Part shown: in pieces, positions 1 through 6,076 of the stretch
Layout of the letters: each line of letters opens with the position of its first letter
Position numbering within the stretch: position 1 is the first letter of the stretch
Assembly (NCBI GenBank): GCA_902797015.1
Contig: CADBRG010000204.1
Coordinates: 1 to 6,589 of the forward strand
From: an uncultured Lachnospiraceae bacterium
GTDB taxonomy: Bacteria; Bacillota; Clostridia; Lachnospirales; Lachnospiraceae
Length of the DNA: 6,589 nt
Reading direction: 5' to 3'
Position numbers and translations under genes: made by a program
The notes under the pieces: model-generated
Told to the model about the DNA's origin: nothing
The model's database searches: none
The model's input: the letters and a program-made list of their open reading frames with translations, nothing else

Positions 1-540
1 CCCGACAAAAAGTGGAACCGGCTGGATCAGCATGACGATGATCATGATGACCGATACGACCAGCGGGAGGATCGAGTAGATCCAGAGCTCCATCAGCTGA
101 GAGTAGGCGTTCATGAATTTGCTTGTCTGGCTGACGAGCGACCCGCCGAACCGGTCGGAATGGAAGGTCATCGACTGGTTGGAGAGCGTGTCAAAGCAGT
201 TGGTCGCAAGATCATAGTTTGCGTTGATCTCTGCCTTCCAGCAGGCGTAGTCCTGGAGCTTTGAGCAGACCTGCCCGATGGCGTTGACGATGATCAGTGC
301 GGCGATATATGGACCAAAGACCGTGAATACATTTTCGGCTGTTACGCCGCCTTCCGTCACGCGGTCAACGATCTTACCAAAGTAATAACTGTTCGCGTAA
401 GTTAAAAGCACCACGTAGCCGATCGTTGAGATCAGGCCAAGGAAAAAGATCCAGGGCTGCGTTTTGGTGACGGCCCAGAAATAATGAAGTGTCCGTTTTG
501 CGGTGGAATACTTTTTTCGTCTTTCCTGTTTTGTTTGCAT
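1..540 (-). CDS. ABC transporter, exporter-type transmembrane domain (partial, N-terminal 180 aa)
   Basis: The reading frame stays open from ATG at 540 to the left edge, so only the first 180 residues are present. After a basic cytoplasmic start (MQTKQERRKK) come hydrophobic segments at about residues 31-49, 72-92 and 153-173. Between the last two lies a stretch typical of type I exporter membrane domains, where a helix near residues 125-142 reads FHSDRFGGSLVSQTSK, the usual 'FH..r.sG.lvsr...d' pattern. This is the membrane half of an MsbA/MdlB-like protein in the cytoplasmic membrane. The ATP-binding domain should follow beyond the edge but is not visible, and the substrate cannot be told. 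The start is supported by AGAGGG at 546-551 and an upstream promoter. It is transcribed away from the radical SAM operon, so a shared function is not implied. Confidence 0.88.
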   Translation of the reverse strand, partial: MQTKQERRKKYSTAKRTLHYFWAVTKTQPWIFFLGLISTIGYVVLLTYANSYYFGKIVDRVTEGGVTAENVFTVFGPYIAALIIVNAIGQVCSKLQDYACWKAEINANYDLATNCFDTLSNQSMTFHSDRFGGSLVSQTSKFMNAYSQLMELWIYSILPLVVSVIMIIVMLIQPVPLFVG

Positions 541-545
541 AGAAA

Positions 546-551
546 CCCTCT
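546..551 (-). promoter_or_regulatory. Ribosome binding site of the ABC transporter gene
   Basis: On the minus strand AGAGGG lies five bases before the ATG at 540. It supports that start, and no other upstream in-frame start has a comparable site. Confidence 0.65.
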
Positions 552-573
552 GAACAGATATGTTTTATCATGT

Positions 574-623
574 TGCATGAATATTTACGATGACCGCATG
601 CAGAAATATAATGCATGAATATT
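574..623. repeat. Pair of exact 12-bp direct repeats in the ABC gene leader
   Basis: TGCATGAATATT occurs at 574-585 and again at 612-623, 38 bp apart start to start. A further GCATGC palindrome sits between them at 596-601, and TCATG-ttg-CATGA at 568-580 forms a short inverted repeat over the first copy. The block lies downstream of the predicted ABC promoter, inside its untranslated leader. It could be an operator for a local regulator or an mRNA structure. No regulator gene is present in the window to pair with it. Confidence 0.6.
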
Positions 624-634
624 GCAGTCCATTG

Positions 635-663
635 ATTGTATCATAATATAAAAAAAGCTACAA
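635..663 (-). promoter_or_regulatory. Sigma-A-type promoter for the ABC transporter gene
   Basis: Read on the minus strand there is a -35 box TTGTAG (658-663), a 17-base spacer and a -10 box TACAAT (635-640), preceded by TG one base upstream (extended -10). Transcription would start near 628, giving a leader of roughly 88 bases that contains the TGCATGAATATT repeats. Confidence 0.65.
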
Positions 664-672
664 TTGTTATAG

Positions 673-701
673 GTTTTCATATAGACAGAAACAAGTTTTC
701 A
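673..701 (+). promoter_or_regulatory. Possible control region of the radical SAM operon (7-bp direct repeats)
   Basis: GTTTTCA is repeated at 673-679 and 695-701, 22 bp apart or about two helical turns. Just downstream is GATAAT (704-709), a good -10 box, but the best -35 candidate (TAGACA, 683-688) is only 15 bases away from it. A non-ideal promoter with phased repeats suggests an activator-dependent promoter. This is inference. A start from GATAAT would fall at or next to the ATG at 716 and leave almost no leader. Confidence 0.3.
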
Positions 702-715
702 CAGATAATAAAAGT

Positions 716-2098
716 ATGAACAACGATGAGATGATCAGGAAAACGGAATCCGTATGTCCGGTGTGTCTGAAAAAGATACCGGCCATTCTGAAAAAAAGTG
801 AAAATGGAGTAATCCGGCAGGAAAAAACATGTCAGGAGCACGGTATATTTGAAATCCCTGTCTGGAACGGGAGGTTCGACTATGCAGAGTGGATCAGCAG
901 GGAAATGCCGCTGTCAGAGGAAGAGGCCGCACACTGTGACGGAGACTGCCGCGCATGTAATGCACACGGACAGGGGACGTGCTGTGTGATCCTCGAGGTA
1001 ACAAAGGCATGTAATTTAAGCTGTACCTTTTGCTTTGCACATGGCGGGGAAGCTCGAACCATGCCGTCTGTTGACAGCCTGAAGCAGGACATTGACCGGA
1101 TCGTACAGTTGGCGGGAGATCCGCTTCTGCAGCTGTCCGGTGGAGAGCCGACACTGCGGGATGATCTGCCGGAGCTTGTCCGGTACGCAAAAGAAGCCGG
1201 CTGTTCCTATACCCAGGTCAATACCAACGGAATCCGTCTGGCGGAAGATGAGTCTTATGTCGCTGCGCTTGCAAACGCCGGATTGGACATCGTCTTTTTG
1301 CAGTTTGATGGTGTAAGCGATGAGATTTACCGGGCGTTGCGCGGGCGGGATTTGCTGGAAACGAAGCTGCGTGCGATCAGAAACTGTGATAAATACCGGA
1401 TCGGTGTCACACTGGTGCCAACGGTTGTACCAGAGGTTAATGACCATGTGCTCGGAGATGTGATCCGTCTGGCGGTGGAGTTGTTCCCGGCCGTCAGGAG
1501 TGTACATTTTCAACCGGTGACGTATTTGGGAAGATATCCCGGCATCCAATCTACGGCAAACCACTACACGCTGGATGAACTGATGCAGGATCTCGTTGAC
1601 CAGACCGGCATTCCGGAAAGCGCCTTGCTTCCTTCCCGATGCGATCACGCGGCATGCGAGTTTCATGCAACATTTATTATAAATGACAGTGGGCAAATGA
1701 TCCCTGTCTCAGACAGGGCAAATGATGTCAGGATAGCCCGTACGAGCGCCGCGCAGAACCGGCGGTATGTCGCGGAGCATTGGAGACGAGGAGAGGAAGA
1801 TGCGGTATGCAAGACGGAGCGCCCGACCATAGAGGAGCAGACAGATGCGGTATGCAGGGCGGTGCGCCCAGACAGGGTGGAGAAGCCCTTACCGCTGCTT
1901 CTGGGTAAGAAGGAAGACCTGGATTTTGATACTTTTATTCGATATATGAAAACACGGACATTAAAGATATCGGGCATGGCGTTTCAGGATGCTTCGAACC
2001 TGGATCTCGAGCGGCTTTACCGATGCAGCCTGCACGTGTATGAGGGTGGGAAGCTGCTCCCGTTTTGCGGGAAATACCTGACACCGATGTCGGAATAA
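716..2098 (+). CDS. trsS: Radical SAM protein, TrsS-like, cysteine form
   Basis: This 460-residue protein carries the radical SAM 4Fe-4S motif CxxxCxxC at C99/C103/C106 (ACNLSCTFCFA), followed by GGEPT at 142-146, which contacts SAM. The N-terminus has a CPVC knuckle (C14, C17), then C39 in a CQEHG motif. It also has a second CxxxCxxC-spaced group at C74/C78/C81 and a C89-C90 pair, probably zinc or auxiliary cluster ligands. The C-terminus has C437 and a PFCGKYLT segment (C451), common in this branch of the superfamily. It resembles the family I know as radical SAM (seleno)protein TrsS, typified by DVU_1558. Here there is no in-frame UGA, so it is an all-cysteine member. The substrate is unknown. 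It is first in the operon, 24 nt before the next gene. No clear Shine-Dalgarno precedes ATG 716; ATG 731 is an alternative start. A duplicated segment interrupts residues 362-391. Confidence 0.85.
   Translation: MNNDEMIRKTESVCPVCLKKIPAILKKSENGVIRQEKTCQEHGIFEIPVWNGRFDYAEWISREMPLSEEEAAHCDGDCRACNAHGQGTCCVILEVTKACNLSCTFCFAHGGEARTMPSVDSLKQDIDRIVQLAGDPLLQLSGGEPTLRDDLPELVRYAKEAGCSYTQVNTNGIRLAEDESYVAALANAGLDIVFLQFDGVSDEIYRALRGRDLLETKLRAIRNCDKYRIGVTLVPTVVPEVNDHVLGDVIRLAVELFPAVRSVHFQPVTYLGRYPGIQSTANHYTLDELMQDLVDQTGIPESALLPSRCDHAACEFHATFIINDSGQMIPVSDRANDVRIARTSAAQNRRYVAEHWRRGEEDAVCKTERPTIEEQTDAVCRAVRPDRVEKPLPLLLGKKEDLDFDTFIRYMKTRTLKISGMAFQDASNLDLERLYRCSLHVYEGGKLLPFCGKYLTPMSE
1799..1888 (+). repeat. Degenerate tandem 45-bp repeat inside the radical SAM gene
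   Basis: Two adjacent 45-base units (1799-1843 and 1844-1888) share their first 13 bases exactly (gatgcggtatgca) and agree at about 33 of 45 positions by hand alignment. The unit is a multiple of three, so the frame is kept. It encodes DAVCKTERP... then DAVCRAVRP..., adding a second cysteine (C365, C380). It lies between the conserved core and the C-terminal cysteine region and looks like an expanded surface loop. Confidence 0.7.
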
Positions 2099-2122
2099 GA
2101 TGCAGAAAATGAGGACAGAAAA

Positions 2123-2494
2123 ATGAGTGAATATCAGAGTCAGTTTGTTTCAAAGATCTGTTGCTGTACATTGGAGATTGAAAAGTATGTCAGCGATATG
2201 ATGATGGAAATGAAGAAAGCCATTCGAAAAATGATGAAAGAAGATTTTTCCATATGGATGAAGGTCAGAGATGGTGAAGGGAAAGAATATGAGTTTGAAA
2301 TGGATGGAATGAGTGCATTTTCCGAACCGCATGAACTTTGCGGACAGAGATGCTCCGAACTGCCGGTCGAGATTTATTGCAAGGCAGCCTGTGACCCGGA
2401 CCGGTTGAAAGAACAGTTGCACAGGGCAATCGCAGGAGCTTCTGCGATCAACAACATGACACCGTTTTACTTCCGGGAGGATGTAAACGCGTAA
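2123..2494 (+). CDS. Small cysteine-rich protein, probably DVU_1557-family redox protein
   Basis: This is a 123-residue soluble protein with no signal peptide or membrane segment. Seven cysteines are visible: a C13-C14-C15 run near the N-terminus, and two evenly built pairs, C73xxxC77 and C86xxxC90, in the second half. A Met/Lys-rich helix (about residues 24-40) and a short acidic-basic beta-like stretch lie between them. The size, cysteine content and position directly after the radical SAM gene match the DVU_1557-type 'redox protein' of the same cluster in Desulfovibrio. The family assignment is from memory and context rather than a strong motif. It may bind metal, an iron-sulfur centre or a persulfide. 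The start is supported by GAGGACAG at 2111-2118. It sits 24 nt after the radical SAM gene and 55 nt before the next start. Confidence 0.65.
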   Translation: MSEYQSQFVSKICCCTLEIEKYVSDMMMEMKKAIRKMMKEDFSIWMKVRDGEGKEYEFEMDGMSAFSEPHELCGQRCSELPVEIYCKAACDPDRLKEQLHRAIAGASAINNMTPFYFREDVNA

Positions 2495-2535
2495 TGGGCG
2501 TGTGGTGAATGCGCGGCAAGTGCGTGTCGGGTGTC

Positions 2536-2544
2536 AGAAGGGAG
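2536..2544 (+). promoter_or_regulatory. Ribosome binding site that sets the start of the C-GCAxxG-C-C gene
   Basis: AGAAGGGAG ends five bases before ATG 2550. The in-frame GTG at 2502 lacks such a site and would add 16 residues with no family counterpart, so 2550 is preferred. Confidence 0.7.
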
Positions 2545-2549
2545 TCGTC

Positions 2550-3002
2550 ATGGGAAACACATTGAGCAAAGCAGAAATCATAAAGCTTTTCGAGGGAAAA
2601 AGACATTGTTCACAGGTGGTGATCAGTCAGTGGGTTGATGAGCTCGGACTCGATGAAGAGACAGCGATCCGTATGATGGCGCCGTTTGGTGGTGGTGGTT
2701 TTTGTGGAGAAACGTGCGGTGCGGTAGCAGGAGCGCTGGCGGTGATCGGTGCGGGATACGGACATTACGAACTTGGGGATGAAGAGCAAAATGCCATTAT
2801 GATCGCAAAGACCAATGAATTTACCGCAAAATTTAAGGAGAAATTCAGTACGGTCGTTTGCCGGGAGCTTTTAAAAGAATATGATGTTGATTTTTCCAGA
2901 CCGGGCGACATGGAACGGGCTGCCGAAACACCGGCTTTTGTGGAATCCTGCCCGAATTATGTTAAAGGCGCGCTGGATATTCTGGATGAGATTATGGAAT
3001 AA
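2550..3002 (+). CDS. C-GCAxxG-C-C family redox protein (DVU_1555-like)
   Basis: This is a 150-residue cytoplasmic protein of the C_GCAxxG_C_C family. The expected pieces are in order: C20 in HCSQVV, a glycine run and FCGETCGAVAGAL (C52, C56, with CGAVAG standing for the GCAxxG core), then C104 (VVCRELL) and C134 (SCPNYV). Members are thought to use their spaced cysteines for redox or cluster binding, but their biochemistry is largely unknown. The DVU_1555 type occurs with XdhC-like and radical SAM proteins next to molybdenum hydroxylases, which is the setting here. The start at 2550 is chosen over GTG 2502 because of the strong AGAAGGGAG. The gene ends 9 nt before the XdhC-family gene, so the two are surely co-transcribed. 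Confidence 0.85.
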   Translation: MGNTLSKAEIIKLFEGKRHCSQVVISQWVDELGLDEETAIRMMAPFGGGGFCGETCGAVAGALAVIGAGYGHYELGDEEQNAIMIAKTNEFTAKFKEKFSTVVCRELLKEYDVDFSRPGDMERAAETPAFVESCPNYVKGALDILDEIME

Positions 3003-3011
3003 GGGGAACCC

Positions 3012-3839
3012 ATGGCAAATAAACTCGAGTATCATGTAAGAGATTTTATAGAAAACGGAAGAGATTTTGTCCTGGCGCGGATCGTGGCGACCAGGGGCTC
3101 GAGCCCGAGAAAAGAAGACTCTATCCTTTTGATGGATGACCAGGGAACGTTTTTCGGGACAGTCGGCGGCGGAAAAGTAGAGGCAGAGACGGAGATCAAA
3201 TGCCGGGAAATTTTCGAGGAGAAAAATACCGACGGACGTGTATATCATTTTGATCTTTGTATGGAAGAGGGCGCACTCGACATGGCCTGCGGCGGAGAAG
3301 CAGACATTCTCATTTCCTATATCAGGGGAACGGATCCCGGTGATGTGCTGGATTGTTTTGTGAATTATGATACGGCATATCTGTTCGGCGGTGGACATGT
3401 ATCGCTTGCATTAGAGCCGGTTTTAAGACATGTCGGATTTGATACGGTCGTGATCGATGACCGTGCGGAATATGCGAATGATGAGCGTTTTCCACAGGCT
3501 GTAAAATGCGTCGTAGTCGATTCGTTTGCAAATGCATTTGACGGGATCGAATGTGATGAAAACAGCTATATTGTGATCGTCACGAGAGGGCATGCAGGAG
3601 ATCTCGATGTGTTGCGCGAGGCGTTAAAACAAAAACGTGCTTATGTGGGAATGATCGGCAGCAGAAAGAAAATCGGGACGCTTTATGACATCCTGAAAAG
3701 CGAGGGTGTGACACAGGAAGAGCTGGACAAAGTATATTCCCCGATCGGAGAAAACATCTATGCAGAGACGCCGGAGGAAATCGGCGTCAGCATTGCAGCG
3801 GAATTGATCAAAGTAAGGGCAGGACATGGGACCAGGTAA
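3012..3839 (+). CDS. XdhC/CoxI-family molybdenum hydroxylase maturation factor
   Basis: This 275-residue protein has the two XdhC/CoxI domains. The N-terminal part has RGSSPR (28-33), GTVGGGKVE (49-57) and the conserved MACGG cysteine (C93). The C-terminal part is a Rossmann-like domain with GGGHV (126-130), GSRKK (216-220) and the ending SPIGENIYAETPEEIGVSIAAELI. Characterised XdhC proteins bind molybdenum cofactor, protect its sulfurated form and deliver it to xanthine dehydrogenase or related hydroxylases. The length is normal for the family. AAGGGG at 3002-3007 precedes the ATG. The 3' end overlaps the next gene by 14 nt, which implies translational coupling. No molybdenum hydroxylase lies in the window, so its client is unseen; an aldehyde oxidoreductase is the best guess by analogy with Desulfovibrio. 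Confidence 0.92.
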   Translation: MANKLEYHVRDFIENGRDFVLARIVATRGSSPRKEDSILLMDDQGTFFGTVGGGKVEAETEIKCREIFEEKNTDGRVYHFDLCMEEGALDMACGGEADILISYIRGTDPGDVLDCFVNYDTAYLFGGGHVSLALEPVLRHVGFDTVVIDDRAEYANDERFPQAVKCVVVDSFANAFDGIECDENSYIVIVTRGHAGDLDVLREALKQKRAYVGMIGSRKKIGTLYDILKSEGVTQEELDKVYSPIGENIYAETPEEIGVSIAAELIKVRAGHGTR

Positions 3840-5244
3840 GCAGGGTACACCGGTCGATGCGCTGGTGGCGAAAAGGATCGGCCTTCTTGTGGCTGACACT
3901 GCACAAGAGCCATCAGGCTTTGGATGGAATCCATCCGACCTCACACAGGAGAAGATAGAAGCGTTTCAGATCGAAAGATTTCGAAACGCTCTTTCCTATG
4001 TAAAAGAAAACAGTAATTACTATCGGGAGCATTTGCAGGGAATCGATTCGGATGCGATCCGCACGATGGAAGACATCAAAAAGATCCCCTACACCACCGA
4101 GCAGGACCTGGCCGGAAATGAATGGCGGTTCCAGTGCGTCAAGGCATCCGATGTTTCAAGAGCGGTCACCATCCCGACGACCGGGACGCGCGGCAAGCAA
4201 AAGCGCCTGGTTTATACCATGGCGGATCAGCAGAAGGCAATCGAGTTCATCCATGCCGGATACCTGACAATGGAATGTAAAAAAGGAGAGCGGATGCTAA
4301 TTTTTATGTCCGGGAATCTGCCCGGCAGCATCGGCGATCTGGTGCGCCAGGCGGTAGAGCCTCTCGGGATGGAGATCTCTGTGTTTGGCGCAGTGACAGA
4401 TGTGCGCGCCGCATATGAACGTCTGTTGGAATTCAAGCCTGAGATCGTGGAAGCAATCCCATGGCATGCGGCTGCTCTGGCGGCATATGGACAACAATAT
4501 GGCAATCCGGAAAAGGCATTCATCCGCAGCGTCAACCTAAGTGCGGACATCGTACCGGACATGGTGGCCGAGCGGCTGCGACGTCTTTGGGGCTGCACCG
4601 TTCATCGACATTATGGGTCCACGGAGATGTGTATCTTTGGTGGTGTAGAGTGCATTCATCAGGACGGATATCACCTGCGTCATTCGGATATTTTATACGA
4701 GATTCCGGAGCCGGACGAGACTGGACAGGGCGAGATCGTGATCACGACCTTCGCGCATGAAGCCATGCCTCTGATCCGTTACAAGACAGGAGACATCGGC
4801 AGATTTGTCGATACGGTCTGCGGCTGCGGCGCAAACGTACGCCGGCTCGAAAAGGTATGGGGAAGAGACAGCAGTATGCTGCGCGTCGGGAAAGAGCGGG
4901 AGAAAGATGGCAAGTCTCTGCAAGACGGGAACGCAGCGTTTTTCCTGACGGAGCTTGCCGATGCGGTCTACGCAGATGATGCTGTGATGGATTTTGATGT
5001 GGAGATTGTAGTGGACGAGCGTAAATCTGACGAAAAGACTGAAACGGATGGACGCCTGACGGTGACCGTGCGGACGCTTCCCGGAGTTGAGGCGGATTTG
5101 GAACTGATCAGGCAGGAGTTTTATGAGATCCCGGGCGTGAAACATGCAGGGGATCAGATTGATATTGTATGGGTTCAGGAAACATTTGAGGCATTTCCCG
5201 CCGGGTATAATTTGAAGAAGAAAATAGGTTATGCCGAAGGGTGA
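3826..5244 (+). CDS. AMP-forming CoA ligase-like protein (PaaK-related, DVU_1553 family)
   Basis: This 472-residue member of the adenylate-forming superfamily is closest to phenylacetate-CoA ligases. It shows the phosphate-binding loop TTGTRGKQK (118-126), the HYGSTE adenine motif (262-267), the ribose-binding TGDIGRF (321-327), a CGCG element (332-335) as in PaaK, and a lysine cluster near the C-terminus (464-466) that could supply the catalytic lysine. It should activate a carboxylic acid as the acyl-AMP and probably pass it to CoA, but the substrate is unknown. DVU_1553-type ligases travel with the radical SAM, C-GCAxxG-C-C and XdhC genes found here, arguing for a role in cofactor or enzyme modification rather than aromatic catabolism. 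AAGGG at 3815-3819 and AGGA just after it precede the ATG, which lies inside the XdhC gene. The stop is UGA. Confidence 0.87.
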   Translation: MGPGKQGTPVDALVAKRIGLLVADTAQEPSGFGWNPSDLTQEKIEAFQIERFRNALSYVKENSNYYREHLQGIDSDAIRTMEDIKKIPYTTEQDLAGNEWRFQCVKASDVSRAVTIPTTGTRGKQKRLVYTMADQQKAIEFIHAGYLTMECKKGERMLIFMSGNLPGSIGDLVRQAVEPLGMEISVFGAVTDVRAAYERLLEFKPEIVEAIPWHAAALAAYGQQYGNPEKAFIRSVNLSADIVPDMVAERLRRLWGCTVHRHYGSTEMCIFGGVECIHQDGYHLRHSDILYEIPEPDETGQGEIVITTFAHEAMPLIRYKTGDIGRFVDTVCGCGANVRRLEKVWGRDSSMLRVGKEREKDGKSLQDGNAAFFLTELADAVYADDAVMDFDVEIVVDERKSDEKTETDGRLTVTVRTLPGVEADLELIRQEFYEIPGVKHAGDQIDIVWVQETFEAFPAGYNLKKKIGYAEG

Positions 5245-5261
5245 ATGGATCGCAAAAAAGA

Positions 5262-5984
5262 TTAGTGTTTTGTTGCCAGGAAATATGAATAACCGGCTTC
5301 CTTTGGAGAAATATTGCAGTTCAGAACGCATCCGTCGATACAGGCGGATGCTTCTTTTATGTAATGATCCAGAGAGCCATAGGTGAAGATGGCATCTGCG
5401 ACAAACTGAACCAGGACATCATTGCGCTCAGTGTGAGAGATTTGATGGAATCCGAGTTCAGAAAGAAGATTGGTCAGGTTATCTGCATGAAGCAGACCGC
5501 TCTTAACGAGTTCGGGAGAAGCAAGATTGCTGCGGGCATCTGCGGTATGGAGAGTTTTGTCTGACTGTTTGCGCTGTGTCAGCGCAGAGATGAAAAGCAT
5601 CCCTTCCGGTTTCAAAACCCGGGTCGCTTCTTTGAGTGCTTGAGCCGGATCATCAAACAACGTCAGCGTGCATTCCATCATGACAAGATCAAATGAGTTG
5701 TCTGGATGAGGCAGAGCGGAAGCGTCTGCGGTGAGCAGGTGGGGAGCGTTTGGATCAGAATCGGTTGCATTGACAAAGCGCGTCTTTGCTATACTGATAG
5801 CTTTTTCCGAACAATCGACACCAAAAACATGGCAGCCGTAGTGCTTCATTATATATTCAAGCGAGGCTCCCGTTCCACAGCCAATATCCAGCGCATTACT
5901 GTCTTTTGTGAGAGCAGCTTTGCTGGCTGCGATTTCAGTTAGTTTGAATCCGCCGGGGCGGAGAGGAATATGTTTCGTATTCAT
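5262..5984 (-). CDS. trsM: SAM-dependent methyltransferase, DVU_1556/TrsM-like
   Basis: This is a 240-residue class I methyltransferase. Motif I is ALDIGCGTG (31-39), followed by the GVD acidic strand (55-57), DNSFDLV (95-101) and the post-motif RVLKPEGML (122-130). The N-terminal IPLRPGGFKLT and the MEC segment (103-105) are, as I recall, typical of the DVU_1556 family found in this cluster. The C-terminus has evenly spaced cysteines C215, C219 and C223, suggesting metal binding or a thiol acceptor. The substrate is unknown. The start at 5984 is preferred over an in-frame ATG at 6095, because the extra 37 residues are not family-like and a promoter lies inside that stretch. No good Shine-Dalgarno is seen. 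Unlike in Desulfovibrio, where locus order puts it within the cluster, it is convergent here, ending 17 nt from the ligase gene. Confidence 0.85.
   Translation of the reverse strand: MNTKHIPLRPGGFKLTEIAASKAALTKDSNALDIGCGTGASLEYIMKHYGCHVFGVDCSEKAISIAKTRFVNATDSDPNAPHLLTADASALPHPDNSFDLVMMECTLTLFDDPAQALKEATRVLKPEGMLFISALTQRKQSDKTLHTADARSNLASPELVKSGLLHADNLTNLLSELGFHQISHTERNDVLVQFVADAIFTYGSLDHYIKEASACIDGCVLNCNISPKEAGYSYFLATKH
5328..5360 (+). terminator. Rho-independent terminator of the radical SAM operon, inside the methyltransferase gene
   Basis: A 9-bp stem (5328-5336 with 5343-5351, one G-T pair) closes a 6-base loop and is followed by TTCTTTTAT on the plus strand. It lies 84 nt after the stop of the CoA-ligase gene. 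The minus strand has no T-tract, so it should act only on plus-strand transcription. The same bases encode the ACIDGC segment of the convergent methyltransferase. Confidence 0.6.
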
Positions 5985-6026
5985 ACGGTAAGTATAGCAG
6001 ATAGAGGCGGGGGAGTGGTCAGTTGA

Positions 6027-6055
6027 TGTATAAAACCCCTCAAAAATCCTCACAA
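6027..6055 (-). promoter_or_regulatory. Sigma-A-type promoter for the methyltransferase gene
   Basis: On the minus strand TTGTGA (6050-6055) and TATACA (6027-6032) are separated by 17 bases. The expected start near 6020 gives a leader of about 36 bases before ATG 5984. The gene thus has its own promoter, separate from the convergent operon. A second -10-like TATACT at 5991-5996 has no partner -35 box. Confidence 0.5.
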
Positions 6056-6076
6056 TTTGTAGCCCTAAACAAACGA

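Noticed and set aside
374..616. Short minus-strand frame covering the start of the ABC gene
   Set aside because: It is out of frame with the membrane domain that is recognisable from ATG 540 and has no independent support.
1016..1696. A 226-codon open frame on the minus strand under the radical SAM gene
   Set aside because: It is antisense to a gene with clear motifs, has no recognisable domain and no start signals; it is a shadow of the real frame.
2502..2549. Upstream GTG start for the C-GCAxxG-C-C gene
   Set aside because: It would put the strong AGAAGGGAG inside the coding sequence and adds residues unlike the family's N-terminus.
5242..5265. Possible selenocysteine UGA at the end of the CoA-ligase gene, with seven more in-frame codons before UAG
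   Set aside because: The family ends with the lysine-bearing C-terminus already present, no SECIS-like hairpin is seen directly after the UGA, and the extension is short and uninformative. It is an ordinary stop.
5991..5996. TATACT as the methyltransferase -10 box giving a leaderless mRNA
   Set aside because: No -35 box lies at a suitable distance, whereas the 6027-6055 pair has both boxes with 17-base spacing.
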